Shown here: positions 10,142-19,632 of the stretch, one piece after another
Position numbering within the stretch: position 1 is the stretch's first letter
How the letters are laid out: each line of letters opens with the position of its first letter
Source of the DNA: Verrucomicrobiia bacterium
GTDB lineage: Bacteria > Verrucomicrobiota > Verrucomicrobiia > Limisphaerales > UBA11358
DNA: 64,000 nt
NCBI GenBank assembly: GCA_031290985.1
Contig: JARLJW010000107.1
Span: 62,001-126,000 of the forward strand
Direction: 5' to 3'
The notes under the pieces: model-generated
The model's input: only the letters and a program-made list of their open reading frames with translations
The model's database searches: none
Told to the model about the DNA's origin: nothing
Program-made: the position numbers and the translations under genes

Positions 10142-11341
10142 TCACCGCCCGCGAAATTCATCCATCAATTTCAAAATCCCTTCCCGGATTTCAAATAGCT
10201 CCTTCCGCGCCTCAATCACCAGTTTCTCCGGCAGCAGCCTTTTCGGCGCGACCGCTTCGAGGCCGGCCTGAGATTGATGCAGATGATTCAGTGCCCGTTT
10301 CAGACACGCAACGATGAAGGCGGCATCATTCGTGTCGCGATCCTGGGCGACGCCGTTCAACGCCCCAGCCAGTTTCACGCCGGTGGTTTGAAATTCCAAG
10401 ATAAACTGGTCCAGATCCTTGTCCGCCGTCTTTTCCAGATCGATTTCATCCGCCAGATCCCAATACTTTATCGCACTCTCAAAACAGCGATGTTGCAACG
10501 GATGCCGGATTTCTCCCCCCGGCGTACGGATCCAATCAATCCCCTCGCGAAGCGGATCAGGTTCGGGTGGCGGCTCATTTAGCGCCTCTTCACAGGCGCG
10601 GTTCATCTCTTCGATGCGCCTGTCTTGCTCTGCGGCTTCCTCCGGGCTCAACTCTTCCAGCCAGCCCATCTCCTTCGCGATCTTTTCCTCCGCCTCATCC
10701 GAGTCGCCATATTTATCCAGCAACTCGATATATTTGTCCGTTCGTACGTCGGATTCCTTCAGCAACCGTTCATGATCGTGTTCATCCCATTCTGCCCCTG
10801 GATCTTTCCGTTTGCGTTTCAGTTCCTCGATGGCCTCGTTCAATTTCTGCATGAACCAATCCATGCCCTTTGTTGCGTCCTCCGCTCGCTGCGCTTCCTC
10901 CTCCGGCGTCGGCCGCCATTCCGGCACGGAAATTTCCAGTTGATAATCCGTGCTCTCGATCACCACGCGCCCGTTCAATTCACTGAACCATTCGAGATAA
11001 AGACAATTCGCCAAGCGCTCCGGCGGCTTCTCTCCGCGCTTGCACATCAGGTAGGCCTCCTCTACCGGGATATCAAACACCCGCACCTTCCGCGACGCCG
11101 TCAGATCTCCGATCACGCCCTGCTGCAGCGGCTGGAGCGTGTCCAGATGTTTATGCCGGATGAGCTTGAGCGGATTGGTGAATGTCAGCTTGCATCCCGC
11201 AAGATCCGGGTGCGCATTCCCCTGGAGTTCAAGTAGCACCGGATCCTTGCGTCCCTCCACCCAGATCTTGCCACGCACAATCCCTTTCACGCGATTGTCG
11301 ATCTCCCCGCGCACTACGCTTTCTTGAATCCGGAAGGCCAT
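10142..11341 (-). CDS. Conserved-looking hypothetical protein, Glu/Lys-rich middle
   Basis: A 399-residue soluble protein that I do not recognise. I place the start at the ATG of MAFRIQESVVRGEIDNR; a GTG seven codons further upstream is possible. The N-terminal third has a beta-rich pattern (IVRGKIWVEGRKDPVLLELQG). The middle, about 150-280, is strongly charged and helical, with runs such as EELKRKRKDP and EEAEEKIAKEMGW. The C-terminal third looks alpha-helical. There is no signal peptide or membrane segment. It is transcribed divergently from another unknown gene, separated by less than 80 bp, so the two may share a control region. Confidence 0.75.
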   Translation of the reverse strand: MAFRIQESVVRGEIDNRVKGIVRGKIWVEGRKDPVLLELQGNAHPDLAGCKLTFTNPLKLIRHKHLDTLQPLQQGVIGDLTASRKVRVFDIPVEEAYLMCKRGEKPPERLANCLYLEWFSELNGRVVIESTDYQLEISVPEWRPTPEEEAQRAEDATKGMDWFMQKLNEAIEELKRKRKDPGAEWDEHDHERLLKESDVRTDKYIELLDKYGDSDEAEEKIAKEMGWLEELSPEEAAEQDRRIEEMNRACEEALNEPPPEPDPLREGIDWIRTPGGEIRHPLQHRCFESAIKYWDLADEIDLEKTADKDLDQFILEFQTTGVKLAGALNGVAQDRDTNDAAFIVACLKRALNHLHQSQAGLEAVAPKRLLPEKLVIEARKELFEIREGILKLMDEFRGR

Positions 11342-11419
11342 GCCCCATGTTGCCAAATCCACCAGCCAAGCGGCAACATTTCTATCGCGCTGACCAACAC
11401 GTTTTGCTAATTAACCCGC

Positions 11420-12025
11420 ATGTCACAGCCGCTTGGACAGCCTGACGGTGACCCGCTGAATCTTGAAGGTGTTGACCGCGAAATCCGCATCGAGAAACTG
11501 CGCCGGGAAATTGACGAAATCGCAGGCGGTGAAATGATGAGCGGCCAAGCCGCCGACTGTGACCCAAAGGTGGAAGAGACGTTTCTGGAACATGTGCTCG
11601 CGTTGGAAACTCACGGATTTGTTTGTCCATTTGAAACCCTGGTAAAGAACGGTTATGATCTGCCATCACCGGAAAAACTCGATGACAGCTCGCTCACCGC
11701 AAAGCTTTGGGAGCTGATCAACGCCCTCGCCCGGCACCGGCTTTTTCTGTATAGCACCGATCATTTGAGCGATCGCGAGCTTTATACCTGGCTCTGGAGT
11801 GACGCCTTGCGCGAAGAATTGATGGGCTTCGGTCTGCCTTTTGGCAATTGCCATCTCGACGTGCTGGGTGGTTGCAGTGAAGAAGACATTGTTCTTTCCA
11901 TGCGCTACTATACGAATGATGAGGAGCGCGCCCGGTGGGCCAGGGACTTTCCCGACTTTCCCATGCCACCCCGAGAGAAGCCGCCTTTTGACCGCGATCG
12001 GACGTTGCCGAAAGCCGGGTATTAA
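11420..12025 (+). CDS. Hypothetical acidic cytoplasmic protein
   Basis: A 201-residue soluble acidic protein without a domain I recognise. Features seen are a charged N-terminal helix (IRIEKLRREIDEIAGG), a helical core (LTAKLWELINALARHRLFLYSTDHLSDRELYTWLW, given here as two adjoining helices) and a C-terminal acidic part with PMPPREKPPFDRDR. The coding signal is good and codon use matches the neighbours. It is divergent from the 399-residue unknown gene and precedes the Bax-inhibitor-type gene by about 70 bp. Confidence 0.75.
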   Translation: MSQPLGQPDGDPLNLEGVDREIRIEKLRREIDEIAGGEMMSGQAADCDPKVEETFLEHVLALETHGFVCPFETLVKNGYDLPSPEKLDDSSLTAKLWELINALARHRLFLYSTDHLSDRELYTWLWSDALREELMGFGLPFGNCHLDVLGGCSEEDIVLSMRYYTNDEERARWARDFPDFPMPPREKPPFDRDRTLPKAGY

Positions 12026-12097
12026 TTCCCCCATGTTTTCTGTCGAACCATGTCTCATTGACACACCCATTGGGTCGGATAGGCTCTGGGTCAGGTT

Positions 12098-12796
12098 ATG
12101 AACAACGACAGTTACTATTCCAACGCCCCAGTCATCGAACTGGATCAAATCTCACGCGGGCAGTTCATCTCCCGCACCTACAACCACCTGTTCGGCGCCA
12201 TCATCGCCTTCACCCTCTTCGAGGTCTTCCTGTTCAAGAGCGGCCTGGCGGATGGCATGGCCAGGGCCATGATGGGCACCAGTTGGCTGCTTGTCCTCGG
12301 TGGCTTTGTGCTCATCTCCTGGGTCGCCCGGGTGGCGGCGCACCGCGCCACCTCCATGCCCGCGCAATATGCCGCGCTCGCCGGCTATGTCATTGGCGAA
12401 GCCATCATCTTCGTCCCCCTGCTCTATGTCGCGAACCATTATGCGCCCGGCGCCATCGCCTCCGCCGCGCTCGTCACCCTGGTTGGCTTCACCGGTTTGT
12501 CTGCCATTGTGTTCATCACCCGCAAGGACTTTTCCTTCCTGCGCGGCATCCTCATGTGGGGCGGCATCATCGCCATGGTATTGATCGTGGCCGGCGTCAT
12601 CTTTGGCTTCCAGCTCGGCACCTTTTTCTCCGTCGCCATGGTCGCCCTCGCCGGCGGCGCCATCCTGTACGACACCGACAACATCCTCCGCAACTATCCC
12701 TCCGACCGCTACGTCGCCGCCTCGCTGGAATTGTTCGCCGATGTCGCGCTCATGCTCTGGTACGTCCTGCGCCTCTTCCTGTCCTCCCGGCGCTGA
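12098..12796 (+). CDS. Bax inhibitor-1 family membrane protein
   Basis: A 232-residue inner-membrane protein with about seven hydrophobic segments after a short polar N-terminus. The last part carries ILYDTDNILR and, 20-odd residues on, LELFADVALMLW; these Asp residues match the di-aspartate pH/calcium sensor of the bacterial Bax inhibitor-1 (YetJ/YccA) family. The expected role is a pH-dependent calcium leak or membrane-stress function, known from YetJ and not shown here. A strong intrinsic terminator begins 20 bp after the stop. Confidence 0.88.
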   Translation: MNNDSYYSNAPVIELDQISRGQFISRTYNHLFGAIIAFTLFEVFLFKSGLADGMARAMMGTSWLLVLGGFVLISWVARVAAHRATSMPAQYAALAGYVIGEAIIFVPLLYVANHYAPGAIASAALVTLVGFTGLSAIVFITRKDFSFLRGILMWGGIIAMVLIVAGVIFGFQLGTFFSVAMVALAGGAILYDTDNILRNYPSDRYVAASLELFADVALMLWYVLRLFLSSRR

Positions 12797-12815
12797 AATT
12801 TAAACCGTCAGAACA

Positions 12816-12845
12816 AAGCCCGGCGCAAAACGCCGGGCTTTTTTA
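12816..12845 (+). terminator. Intrinsic terminator
   Basis: A 10-bp perfect stem (AAGCCCGGCG / CGCCGGGCTT) with a CAAAA loop is followed by a T run. It lies directly downstream of the Bax-inhibitor-type gene and ahead of the convergent kinase gene. Confidence 0.93.
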
Positions 12846-12888
12846 ATTGCGTGCTGCCAGAACCATTTTGTCCATCAAAATTATCTCG

Positions 12889-15093
12889 CTACTCCATTCT
12901 GTCTGCCAAATCCACCCTGACCGTCGCCATCGGCGTTGACGTATCCGCCCCGTTTCCCAAGGGGATGCCGATGGGTAATTTTGAATAAACCTCCCACCAT
13001 GCCACCCGCGCCGCCACTGGCCACTCGCCCGCCGCCGGACACGCCAGCAGCCGCGCGCGCAGTTCCTCCGCCGATTGCGGCCGGTCAGCCGGCTCCTTCG
13101 CCAGGCAGCACAACAGCAATTGCTCCAGCCCGGCGCTGATCGGCTTCGTCGTGCGCTGGCTGGGCGGCACCGGCGCGGCGCGGAGCTGTTTCTGATAGAT
13201 TTCCGCCACCGTTTCCGCCTCAAAGATATATTCGCCCGTTAGCAGATAGTATCCGAGCGCCCCCAGCGAGTAGAGGTCGCTGCGCTGGTCGATCTTCACG
13301 TTCCCGTGGATCGCTTCCGGCGGCGTGAACCACGGCGTGCCTTCGATGACATTGTCACCGTCCGGATTGTTTCCCCCGGCATCATCGCCGCGATACTCGC
13401 GCACCAGGCCGAAATCCAGCACCTTCACGCAGTCCGCCACGCCGCCACGATGACATAGAAAAATGTTCGCCGGCTTGATGTCCCGATGGATGAGCCCCAC
13501 CCCGTGCGCCTCCGCCAGCGAATCACAGATCTGCGCCAGGATATGGATGACCCGGCCCTCGGGCACCGGCCCGTACCGCGCGACAAGATCGTGCAGATTC
13601 AATCCGCGCAAATACTCCATCGCATAATAAAAAATCCCGTCCGGCGTATGGCCGTAATCATACACCTGGATGGTGTTGGGATGCGTCAACTGGCAGGTCA
13701 AACAAACTTCGCGCTCGAAGCGCGCAATCGCGGCGGGATCGGCGCGGTCGGGCAGCAGCAGCTTCACCGCGGTGTCCCGCCGCATGAGCGCATGCCGCGC
13801 GCGATACACCACGCCCATGCCGCCGCTGCCAATCTTTTCCTCCAGCGTATACTGGCCCAACTGCTTCAGCTTGAGCTCCGCTTCGTCCAAGCGCCGGCTC
13901 CAGGTGACATTGGACACGACAAACATCCCCGTCGCGCAAAGCAGCAGGAACAAAATCAGCACCACAAAAACCATCTGCAGCACGCGCAATGGCCGGTAAG
14001 CCTCATCCGCATCAATCTGCGTGGCCACGCCAAAACCGAACTGCGGCAGCCAGCAGGAGGCGCCCACCACCGGCACACCGCGATAATCGCGCGCCGGCAC
14101 CATATCCACCGTGTCCTCGCCATCCACCGCACTCGCCACCAGCCGCGTCAATGGCCGGGCACCGCCCTCGCTGTTCGTCGGCTGAAAGCCTTTCGTCAGA
14201 TCGCCACCCGGATCATGCAGGCGCAGGTTCAGCGCGGAACTGGTGTTCGTCGCTTCCAGCAGGCCAAGCTGTTTCAACTGCGCGTCAAACCGGCTGTGCG
14301 AGATCAGCAGGCCGGTCTGGTCAAACGCATACGTCTCGCCCGAATCCCCGGACCGCGCCACGGACAGAATGCGGGAAAATTCCTTGTCCGGGTTGATGAT
14401 CAACGCCAGCGCGCCCACCACCGTCCGGTCATCATCCCGCACCGGCGCCGCCACCTGCATCAGGGTCACATCCCCGCGCCGGGGTCGTCCGCCATTGGGC
14501 GGCGGTGGACGGTTGAGCCGGCGAAAATCATTGGTGCGGAGAACGCCCGACGGATTGCGGCCGGCCCGGCGCTGCATGAGCAACTCCGGCTTGAACGGCG
14601 TGATGATCACCGGCTCGCCGGCGGCGAAGAGTTGGGCAAATTTGTTCGTGTGCGCGTCGGACAGCTCGATGTTGACGCCCAATTGCGCATGCTGGGAGTT
14701 GGCCACCACCATGAAATTCGTGTTCACCAATTGCGCGATTTCATAGCCCAATTGGGCCAGGCGCGGCCGGAAGTCCGTGACGAACTGCTCCAGTTCCGGC
14801 GGCGGTTGCGGCCGGAATTCCCGGCGTAAAATTGGCGGCGGGGCTTGAAAAATTTTATTGGCCAGCGTCCGCACCGTCGGATCTTCCGCCAGCGAGGTGG
14901 CCAGCCGCGTCTGGTTCGTTGTCCAGATGCCCAAGGCCGTGACGTTGGCGTTGAGCGTCGCGGTCAATTGCGCCCGCAACTGGCCCTCGATGGTCTCGCG
15001 CAACCGCCCGTTGCCCCACCAGCCCAGCACCGCCACCAGGGCGGCGATGACCAGCGGCAGAGCCCAGATGGGCAGCTTGAATCGTCCCGTCAT
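12889..15093 (-). CDS. Membrane-anchored Ser/Thr protein kinase with extracytoplasmic sensor
   Basis: A 734-residue kinase. Residues about 7-30 form a first membrane segment. A Cache-like periplasmic sensor follows, up to a second membrane segment near 370-395. The cytoplasmic Hanks-type kinase domain spans about 415-684: glycine loop IGSGGMGVVY, Lys444 in TAVKLLL, HRDIKPAN with catalytic Asp538, and DFG with Asp560. All catalytic residues are present, so it should be active. The start is the ATG two codons inside an upstream GTG, with GGTGAG before it. The gene lies 97 bp after the amidase-like gene on the same strand. Ligand and targets are unknown. Confidence 0.93.
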   Translation of the reverse strand: MTGRFKLPIWALPLVIAALVAVLGWWGNGRLRETIEGQLRAQLTATLNANVTALGIWTTNQTRLATSLAEDPTVRTLANKIFQAPPPILRREFRPQPPPELEQFVTDFRPRLAQLGYEIAQLVNTNFMVVANSQHAQLGVNIELSDAHTNKFAQLFAAGEPVIITPFKPELLMQRRAGRNPSGVLRTNDFRRLNRPPPPNGGRPRRGDVTLMQVAAPVRDDDRTVVGALALIINPDKEFSRILSVARSGDSGETYAFDQTGLLISHSRFDAQLKQLGLLEATNTSSALNLRLHDPGGDLTKGFQPTNSEGGARPLTRLVASAVDGEDTVDMVPARDYRGVPVVGASCWLPQFGFGVATQIDADEAYRPLRVLQMVFVVLILFLLLCATGMFVVSNVTWSRRLDEAELKLKQLGQYTLEEKIGSGGMGVVYRARHALMRRDTAVKLLLPDRADPAAIARFEREVCLTCQLTHPNTIQVYDYGHTPDGIFYYAMEYLRGLNLHDLVARYGPVPEGRVIHILAQICDSLAEAHGVGLIHRDIKPANIFLCHRGGVADCVKVLDFGLVREYRGDDAGGNNPDGDNVIEGTPWFTPPEAIHGNVKIDQRSDLYSLGALGYYLLTGEYIFEAETVAEIYQKQLRAAPVPPSQRTTKPISAGLEQLLLCCLAKEPADRPQSAEELRARLLACPAAGEWPVAARVAWWEVYSKLPIGIPLGNGADTSTPMATVRVDLADRME

Positions 15094-15190
15094 ATTCACT
15101 CACCCAGACGATACCACGACCGGTAAAGTTTCGTCAGTCAAAGCTCGGAAAATGGCGCCTCAAGTTGGCAGGGAAGATGCATTGCGCGGT

Positions 15191-16024
15191 TCAACCGCCC
15201 TGGCGGATGGCCTTGAGCAATTCATCCAGCCGGCCGGCCCAGAATGCGAGGTCGAAATTCTGCGGGTCATCGTGCCCATCCGGAATTCCCGCATCAATGG
15301 CGCAATGGTAACCGGGAACCAGCCACGTCCCATGCTGCCGGCTGGCGGAAACATAGAGCAAGGCCAGCCGGTCGTACTGGCCAACGGTAAATCCGGGATC
15401 GGCCGCCAAGGCATCGTTCTTTGGACCGCGTTTCGGGTCGCGGTGGCGCGGTTGCACCATTTCCGTGTGCACGAAAACGCCGCGGCTCTTTTCACCAACC
15501 ACACGGACTTCGAGCTTCGTCGCGCGCCAAGGTATCGCATATGGCAGGAGGCCGATGGACTGACCGAGGCGGTTCACAAACACGTGCGCCACGATGTGAT
15601 TGGTGTAACGGTTCAGATTGTTGAACCGCCAGGCGGCGGTATTGATGTTCGTGGGGATGGCTGCGTCGCCGAAATTTGGCGTGCTGGTGTCGTGGATGAC
15701 AAAGTATTTGGCGCCGCAATGGTTCGTGAGCGGCCCGCCGAGGTCAGCCTCCGCGATGCCATGCGCCGCCAGATACTTTTGCAACGCCGCGAGGTCGATC
15801 TTCACGGGCTGCCCGATCAAATCCTCCAACGGTCCGGGCAATTTGGCAAGCGGCGCGCCCAGTTCGCCATAAACCTTCACCGGCCGCAGCAGACAATGCG
15901 CCTGTTCCAGCGGCGTGCCCGGAAACGACAACGTGTTCGTGTCAAAATTGCAACCCGTATTCTCCCCGCGCGCGTGGCCGCAGCACAGCCATGCGGCGAT
16001 GATGATGAAGACGGATCGAATCAT
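15191..16024 (-). CDS. Exported protein, N-acetylmuramoyl-L-alanine amidase-like
   Basis: A 277-residue exported protein. The start MIRSVFIIIAAWLCC gives a signal peptide ending near HARG. The core has YFVIHDTSTPNFGD, then AHVFVNRLGQ, then EMVQPRHRDP, and ends with PGYHCAIDAGIPDGHDDP. The order and spacing of these His residues resemble zinc-binding N-acetylmuramoyl-L-alanine amidases (Amidase_2-like). I infer cell-wall hydrolysis in the periplasm; the match is by pattern only and other zinc hydrolases are possible. It follows purB by 28 bp on the same strand. Confidence 0.65.
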   Translation of the reverse strand: MIRSVFIIIAAWLCCGHARGENTGCNFDTNTLSFPGTPLEQAHCLLRPVKVYGELGAPLAKLPGPLEDLIGQPVKIDLAALQKYLAAHGIAEADLGGPLTNHCGAKYFVIHDTSTPNFGDAAIPTNINTAAWRFNNLNRYTNHIVAHVFVNRLGQSIGLLPYAIPWRATKLEVRVVGEKSRGVFVHTEMVQPRHRDPKRGPKNDALAADPGFTVGQYDRLALLYVSASRQHGTWLVPGYHCAIDAGIPDGHDDPQNFDLAFWAGRLDELLKAIRQGG

Positions 16025-16052
16025 GAGCGCCAAAATTTGTCCCGCCGACAGG

Positions 16053-17390
16053 TCAATTCAACCCCAGTTTTTTGAACCGGTTGTTGACTTCCTTGAAGTG
16101 GAAGTCGAGCGAGCAGAGCGCTTCGAGTTCGCCTTTCTTGAAATGCTTTGCCACTTCCGGATCGGCTTTGAGCTGCTCCACGAAATCGGCGTCATCGCGC
16201 CCGGCGTGTTTGACTTCCCAGGTCTTCATGGCGGCATCCTGGCAAAGCTTGTAGGCGGCCTCGCGCGTGAGTCCTTTCTTGATGAGCGCCAGCAGCACGG
16301 TCTGGCTGTTCCACATGCCCAGCGAAAGCCCCAGGTTCTTCTTCATGTTCGCGGGATATACCACGATGCCATCCATCAAACGCGTCAACAGGCCGAACAT
16401 GTAATCCAGCAACGTGCAGGAATCGGGGAAGATAATCCGCTCAACGCTGCTGTGGCTGATGTCGCGTTCGTGCCAGAGCGCGACGTTTTCGAGCGCAGCC
16501 ATCGCATTGCCGCGCAGCACGCGGGCGAGGCCGGTGAGGCGCTCCCACGTGATGGGGTTGCGCTTGTGCGGCATGGCGCTGCTGCCCTTCTGTCCCTTGG
16601 TGAACGGCTCCTCGGCTTCGAGCACTTCGGTGCGTTGCAGATGCCGGAACTCCACCGCCCAGCGCTCGATGCTCGCGCCAACCAGCGCCATCGCCAGTTG
16701 AAATTCCGCATGGATGTCGCGCTGCACCACCTGCGTGGCGATGGGCGCGGCCTGGATGCCCAGCTTTTTGCAGACATACGCCTCGACGCGTGGTGACAGA
16801 TGCGCGCTCGTGCCCACGGCGCCCGAAATTTTGCCGACCGAAACCACGTCCCGAACGGCTTCCAACCGCCTCAGGGCGCGGGTGAATTCATCGTACATCA
16901 GCGCCAGTTTCAACCCGAAGGTCGTGGGCTCGCCGTGGATGCCGTGGCTGCGGCCCATGCACGGCGTGAATTTATGCTCCTGCGCGCGCCGGGCGATGAC
17001 GGGCAATACCGCCTTCACGTCCGCGATCAAAATATCCGCGCTCTGCTGCATCTGCACGGCATAACAGGTGTCACCCACATCGCTGCTCGTCAGACCGAAA
17101 TGAAACCAGCGGCTCGCATTGTCGTTGATGGCCTCCGCAACGGCCGTGGTGAAACCGATGACATCATGGTTGAGAACTTTTTCCAGTTCCCGCTGCCGGG
17201 CGACCAGGCCGGGAAGATCGGCAAACCACTTGTCGCACCCGGCCTTGATCTTCGCGAAATCCTTGGCCGGCACGATCCCCTCCTTGACGAGGGCTTCGCT
17301 CGCCAGCAGCTCGATCTGCAGCCAGATCTTCAGTTTATTTTCGTCCGTCCAGATGGCCCGCATTTCCGGGCGCGAGTAACGCGTAATCAT
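16053..17390 (-). CDS. purB: Adenylosuccinate lyase
   Basis: A 445-residue enzyme of the fumarase/aspartase superfamily. It cleaves SAICAR to AICAR and adenylosuccinate to AMP in purine synthesis. The start MITRYSRPEMRAIW is typical. The superfamily signature GSSAMPHKRNPI is present, as are the substrate-binding blocks HFGLTSSDVGDT and GRSHGIHGEPTTFG. Length is normal. It is followed 28 bp later by the amidase-like gene. Confidence 0.97.
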   Translation of the reverse strand: MITRYSRPEMRAIWTDENKLKIWLQIELLASEALVKEGIVPAKDFAKIKAGCDKWFADLPGLVARQRELEKVLNHDVIGFTTAVAEAINDNASRWFHFGLTSSDVGDTCYAVQMQQSADILIADVKAVLPVIARRAQEHKFTPCMGRSHGIHGEPTTFGLKLALMYDEFTRALRRLEAVRDVVSVGKISGAVGTSAHLSPRVEAYVCKKLGIQAAPIATQVVQRDIHAEFQLAMALVGASIERWAVEFRHLQRTEVLEAEEPFTKGQKGSSAMPHKRNPITWERLTGLARVLRGNAMAALENVALWHERDISHSSVERIIFPDSCTLLDYMFGLLTRLMDGIVVYPANMKKNLGLSLGMWNSQTVLLALIKKGLTREAAYKLCQDAAMKTWEVKHAGRDDADFVEQLKADPEVAKHFKKGELEALCSLDFHFKEVNNRFKKLGLN

Positions 17391-17497
17391 TGCCTAATTA
17401 AAAATGATTATCGGGGAATTAAAAAGGCGGAAGTACGCCTTCCCGGACGCAAACCAGGTTCTTAAATTTGAATTTCATGGGCTTGAAAAATTGAACG

Positions 17498-17527
17498 GTC
17501 GGATTCAGTCGGATTCAGTCGGATAAA
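17498..17527. repeat. Direct repeat, 10-bp period x3
   Basis: GTCGGATTCA occurs twice exactly and a third time as GTCGGATAAA, without spacers. It lies immediately upstream of the 26-bp palindrome. Confidence 0.85.
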
Positions 17528-17533
17528 TTCAAT

Positions 17534-17559
17534 CTGACGCCCCGCCGGCGGGGCGTCAG
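17534..17559. repeat. 26-bp perfect palindrome
   Basis: The sequence reads CTGACGCCCCGCC then its exact reverse complement. On the minus strand it follows the EamA gene by about 135 bp and is followed by AT-rich sequence without a clean T run. It could be a terminator, a protein-binding site or a REP-like unit. Confidence 0.8.
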
Positions 17560-17693
17560 GCCTCCTTTCTCCCCTGGGGCAGCCGGCATCCTCATATCCA
17601 TTTTTCGAATTTTCATCGCCCGATCATACGGGAGGGGGTTGGACAAAGGCTGTCCAACTGAAAAATTAAGTCAGGCGGCGTTCCCCCCGGAGA

Positions 17694-18668
17694 TCAGGTG
17701 ACCATCGCATGTTTTTTCTCCAGCCACGGCGATTGCAACAACAGATTTGCCGCCGTCACCAGCGCCCCGCCGATGAGCAAACGCGACGTAAGGTGTTCGT
17801 TTGGGTAATTGATTCCTGCCCATACGGAGAACCACGCCGGCAAAAACAACGCCATCACGCTCGCACACACCGGTTCGATGCAATAAATCATTCCTGCCTC
17901 CGTCGCCGTCACGCGTCGTTGCCAGTGGTTCATGATCAGGTAGCCCGCCAGCGTGCAGATGGTGATCAGCACGGCCATGAAACCGCACGCCGCCGGCGAA
18001 GCATAGGCCTGCACACAGGCGGCCGCCGACGGTGCAGTGACCCAGACTAGCGGTATGCTAAACAATCCCATGGCCAGAAACATGGCAATGGAGAATTGCA
18101 GCGGACGGCTCGCGGCATAACGCGGCTGCTCCAGCACCAGGATTTGCCCGGTGAACATCAGCGACGCGATGATGGTCTCCAGTTCCCCGCGGCCGAGCTT
18201 CAGCGCCTGAAAATCCAGGTCCGCCAGCACCGCCGCCCCCGCCAGCACCAGCGCCACGCACAGGATGATTTTAAATGTGGGCCGGCGGCGGGTGGTCAGC
18301 AGCAGCCATACCGGTATGAACACCACATAGCCTTGCGTGAGAAAGGCCGACGTGGATGCCGCCGTGTACGTCAGCCCGTCCATCTGAAAAAAAATTCCCG
18401 CCCCGCCGAAAATGGCGAGGGCGATCCCCTGCTCCAGCTCCCGCCGGGAAATTGTTTCCCGCACGAAAAACAGCACCGGCAGCAACAGCAATCCCGCCGC
18501 GCCAAAACGGATCATCACGCCGAGCGAGGTGAAAAACCAGCTCCCCGCGTCAGGCAGCAGGCGGTGCTGCTCCAACGCGAGGGCTTTCATTACGGGGAAA
18601 CTCAGCGCCCAGCAGGGCGTGGCCAGAATGAGCATCCCGATGGCGCGCGACCGGCGGGCATCACTCAT
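17694..18668 (-). CDS. EamA/DMT-family transporter
   Basis: A 324-residue inner-membrane protein with about ten hydrophobic segments in two EamA repeats. The first begins ILATPCWALSFPVMKAL and the second near FTGQILVLEQPRYA. This is the layout of drug/metabolite exporters. The second repeat includes TEAGMIYCIEPVCASVMALF, a common EamA pattern. The start codon overlaps the rhomboid stop by 4 bp, so translation is probably coupled. The substrate is unknown. Confidence 0.92.
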   Translation of the reverse strand: MSDARRSRAIGMLILATPCWALSFPVMKALALEQHRLLPDAGSWFFTSLGVMIRFGAAGLLLLPVLFFVRETISRRELEQGIALAIFGGAGIFFQMDGLTYTAASTSAFLTQGYVVFIPVWLLLTTRRRPTFKIILCVALVLAGAAVLADLDFQALKLGRGELETIIASLMFTGQILVLEQPRYAASRPLQFSIAMFLAMGLFSIPLVWVTAPSAAACVQAYASPAACGFMAVLITICTLAGYLIMNHWQRRVTATEAGMIYCIEPVCASVMALFLPAWFSVWAGINYPNEHLTSRLLIGGALVTAANLLLQSPWLEKKHAMVT

Positions 18669-19564
18669 GATTTGCTCATCTTCTTCCGGGCCGATTCAAG
18701 GATTTCACGTTCCCGCGTCGTCAGGCTCTTCATGCCATGCGCGGAGATCTTGTCGAGAATCGCATCCACTTGGTTCTGCAAAAAGTCTGTGTCGCTGGCA
18801 GGCTCCAAAGGTTCCAGTTTCGGACGACGCGGCTGACTTCTTCCCGCCGGGCCTGACTCTCCCGCCAGCCTGGACCAGTCATCACGATGCAATATTTTCC
18901 GCACGAAAAACCAGCCCATCGCCATGCCGCCGAGGTGGGCGGCGTGCGCCACGTGCCCCGAGTTCACGAAAAAACTCATGATGATTCCTAACAACGCCAA
19001 TCCGGCGGAAATGATCAGGAGAAACCTGGCCTGCACATTCACCGGAATCACAAAAAACACCAGCATGGTCAGCTCACAAACCGGGTAAAGCAGCGCAAAT
19101 GCGGCCACCAAACCGAAAGCGCACGCCGAAGCTCCGACAACCGATCCGCCAAAATAGTGTGGCAACAGATACGCCATCACCGATTGCAACAACCCGCCGA
19201 CAACGCCGCTGGACAACATCAACGCCACAAAACGCCGCCCGCCCAATTCGGCCTCCAGGGTCACCCCAAAGACATAGATCGCCCAGCAATTGAAAAACAG
19301 ATGCAGGAAGCCCGCGTGCATGAACTGATAGGTCACCAGTTGCCAGACAAACCCGTGCGCCAAGCCTTCATTGCTCAAGGCAAGGTATTGATAAAAAAAA
19401 CCGGCCGTTTGCGGGAACAACCGGGGCACCGCCAGTTCAGTGACGTAAACCACCACGTAGGCGATCAGAAATCCCACCGTCAGCGACCACCTAAACCCAA
19501 AACGTGGTGACCACCGGGAACCCCCAAATTCCGGCTGGCGCATGTAGTCTCGATCATCAATCAC
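18665..19564 (-). CDS. Rhomboid-family intramembrane serine protease
   Basis: A 299-residue membrane protein with six hydrophobic segments. It has the rhomboid block HAGFLHLFFNCWAIYVFG, the catalytic-serine loop VVGASACAFG and the catalytic His in AHAAHLGGMAMGW. The serine loop reads GASA where GxSG is most common; the Ser itself is kept. The cytoplasmic C-terminus is charged and includes a short helical TREREILESARKKM segment. The start is a GTG with AGGA seven bases upstream; an ATG seven codons in is an alternative. It is coupled to the EamA gene. Confidence 0.9.
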   Translation of the reverse strand: MIDDRDYMRQPEFGGSRWSPRFGFRWSLTVGFLIAYVVVYVTELAVPRLFPQTAGFFYQYLALSNEGLAHGFVWQLVTYQFMHAGFLHLFFNCWAIYVFGVTLEAELGGRRFVALMLSSGVVGGLLQSVMAYLLPHYFGGSVVGASACAFGLVAAFALLYPVCELTMLVFFVIPVNVQARFLLIISAGLALLGIIMSFFVNSGHVAHAAHLGGMAMGWFFVRKILHRDDWSRLAGESGPAGRSQPRRPKLEPLEPASDTDFLQNQVDAILDKISAHGMKSLTTREREILESARKKMSKS

Positions 19565-19632
19565 GGCATAATCCTAGCATTCTAAAGTCAATCTTCAAAC
19601 CGCTTTCCAGTGGCCCCACGGTGGCCTCACCG

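Larger units (their letters stand above)
17391..17693. other. Intergenic region between purB and the EamA gene
   Basis: This 303-bp region has no convincing reading frame. It holds three direct repeats of GTCGGATTCA type with a period of 10 bp (17498-17527) and a 26-bp perfect palindrome (17534-17559). A GGCGGAAGTACGCC segment near 17425 recalls the arms of the hairpin at 23282-23351. Confidence 0.6.

Noticed and set aside
13486..14829. 447-codon plus-strand frame over the kinase gene
   Set aside because: Composition dominated by Arg, His, Gln; the kinase on the opposite strand has all Hanks motifs.
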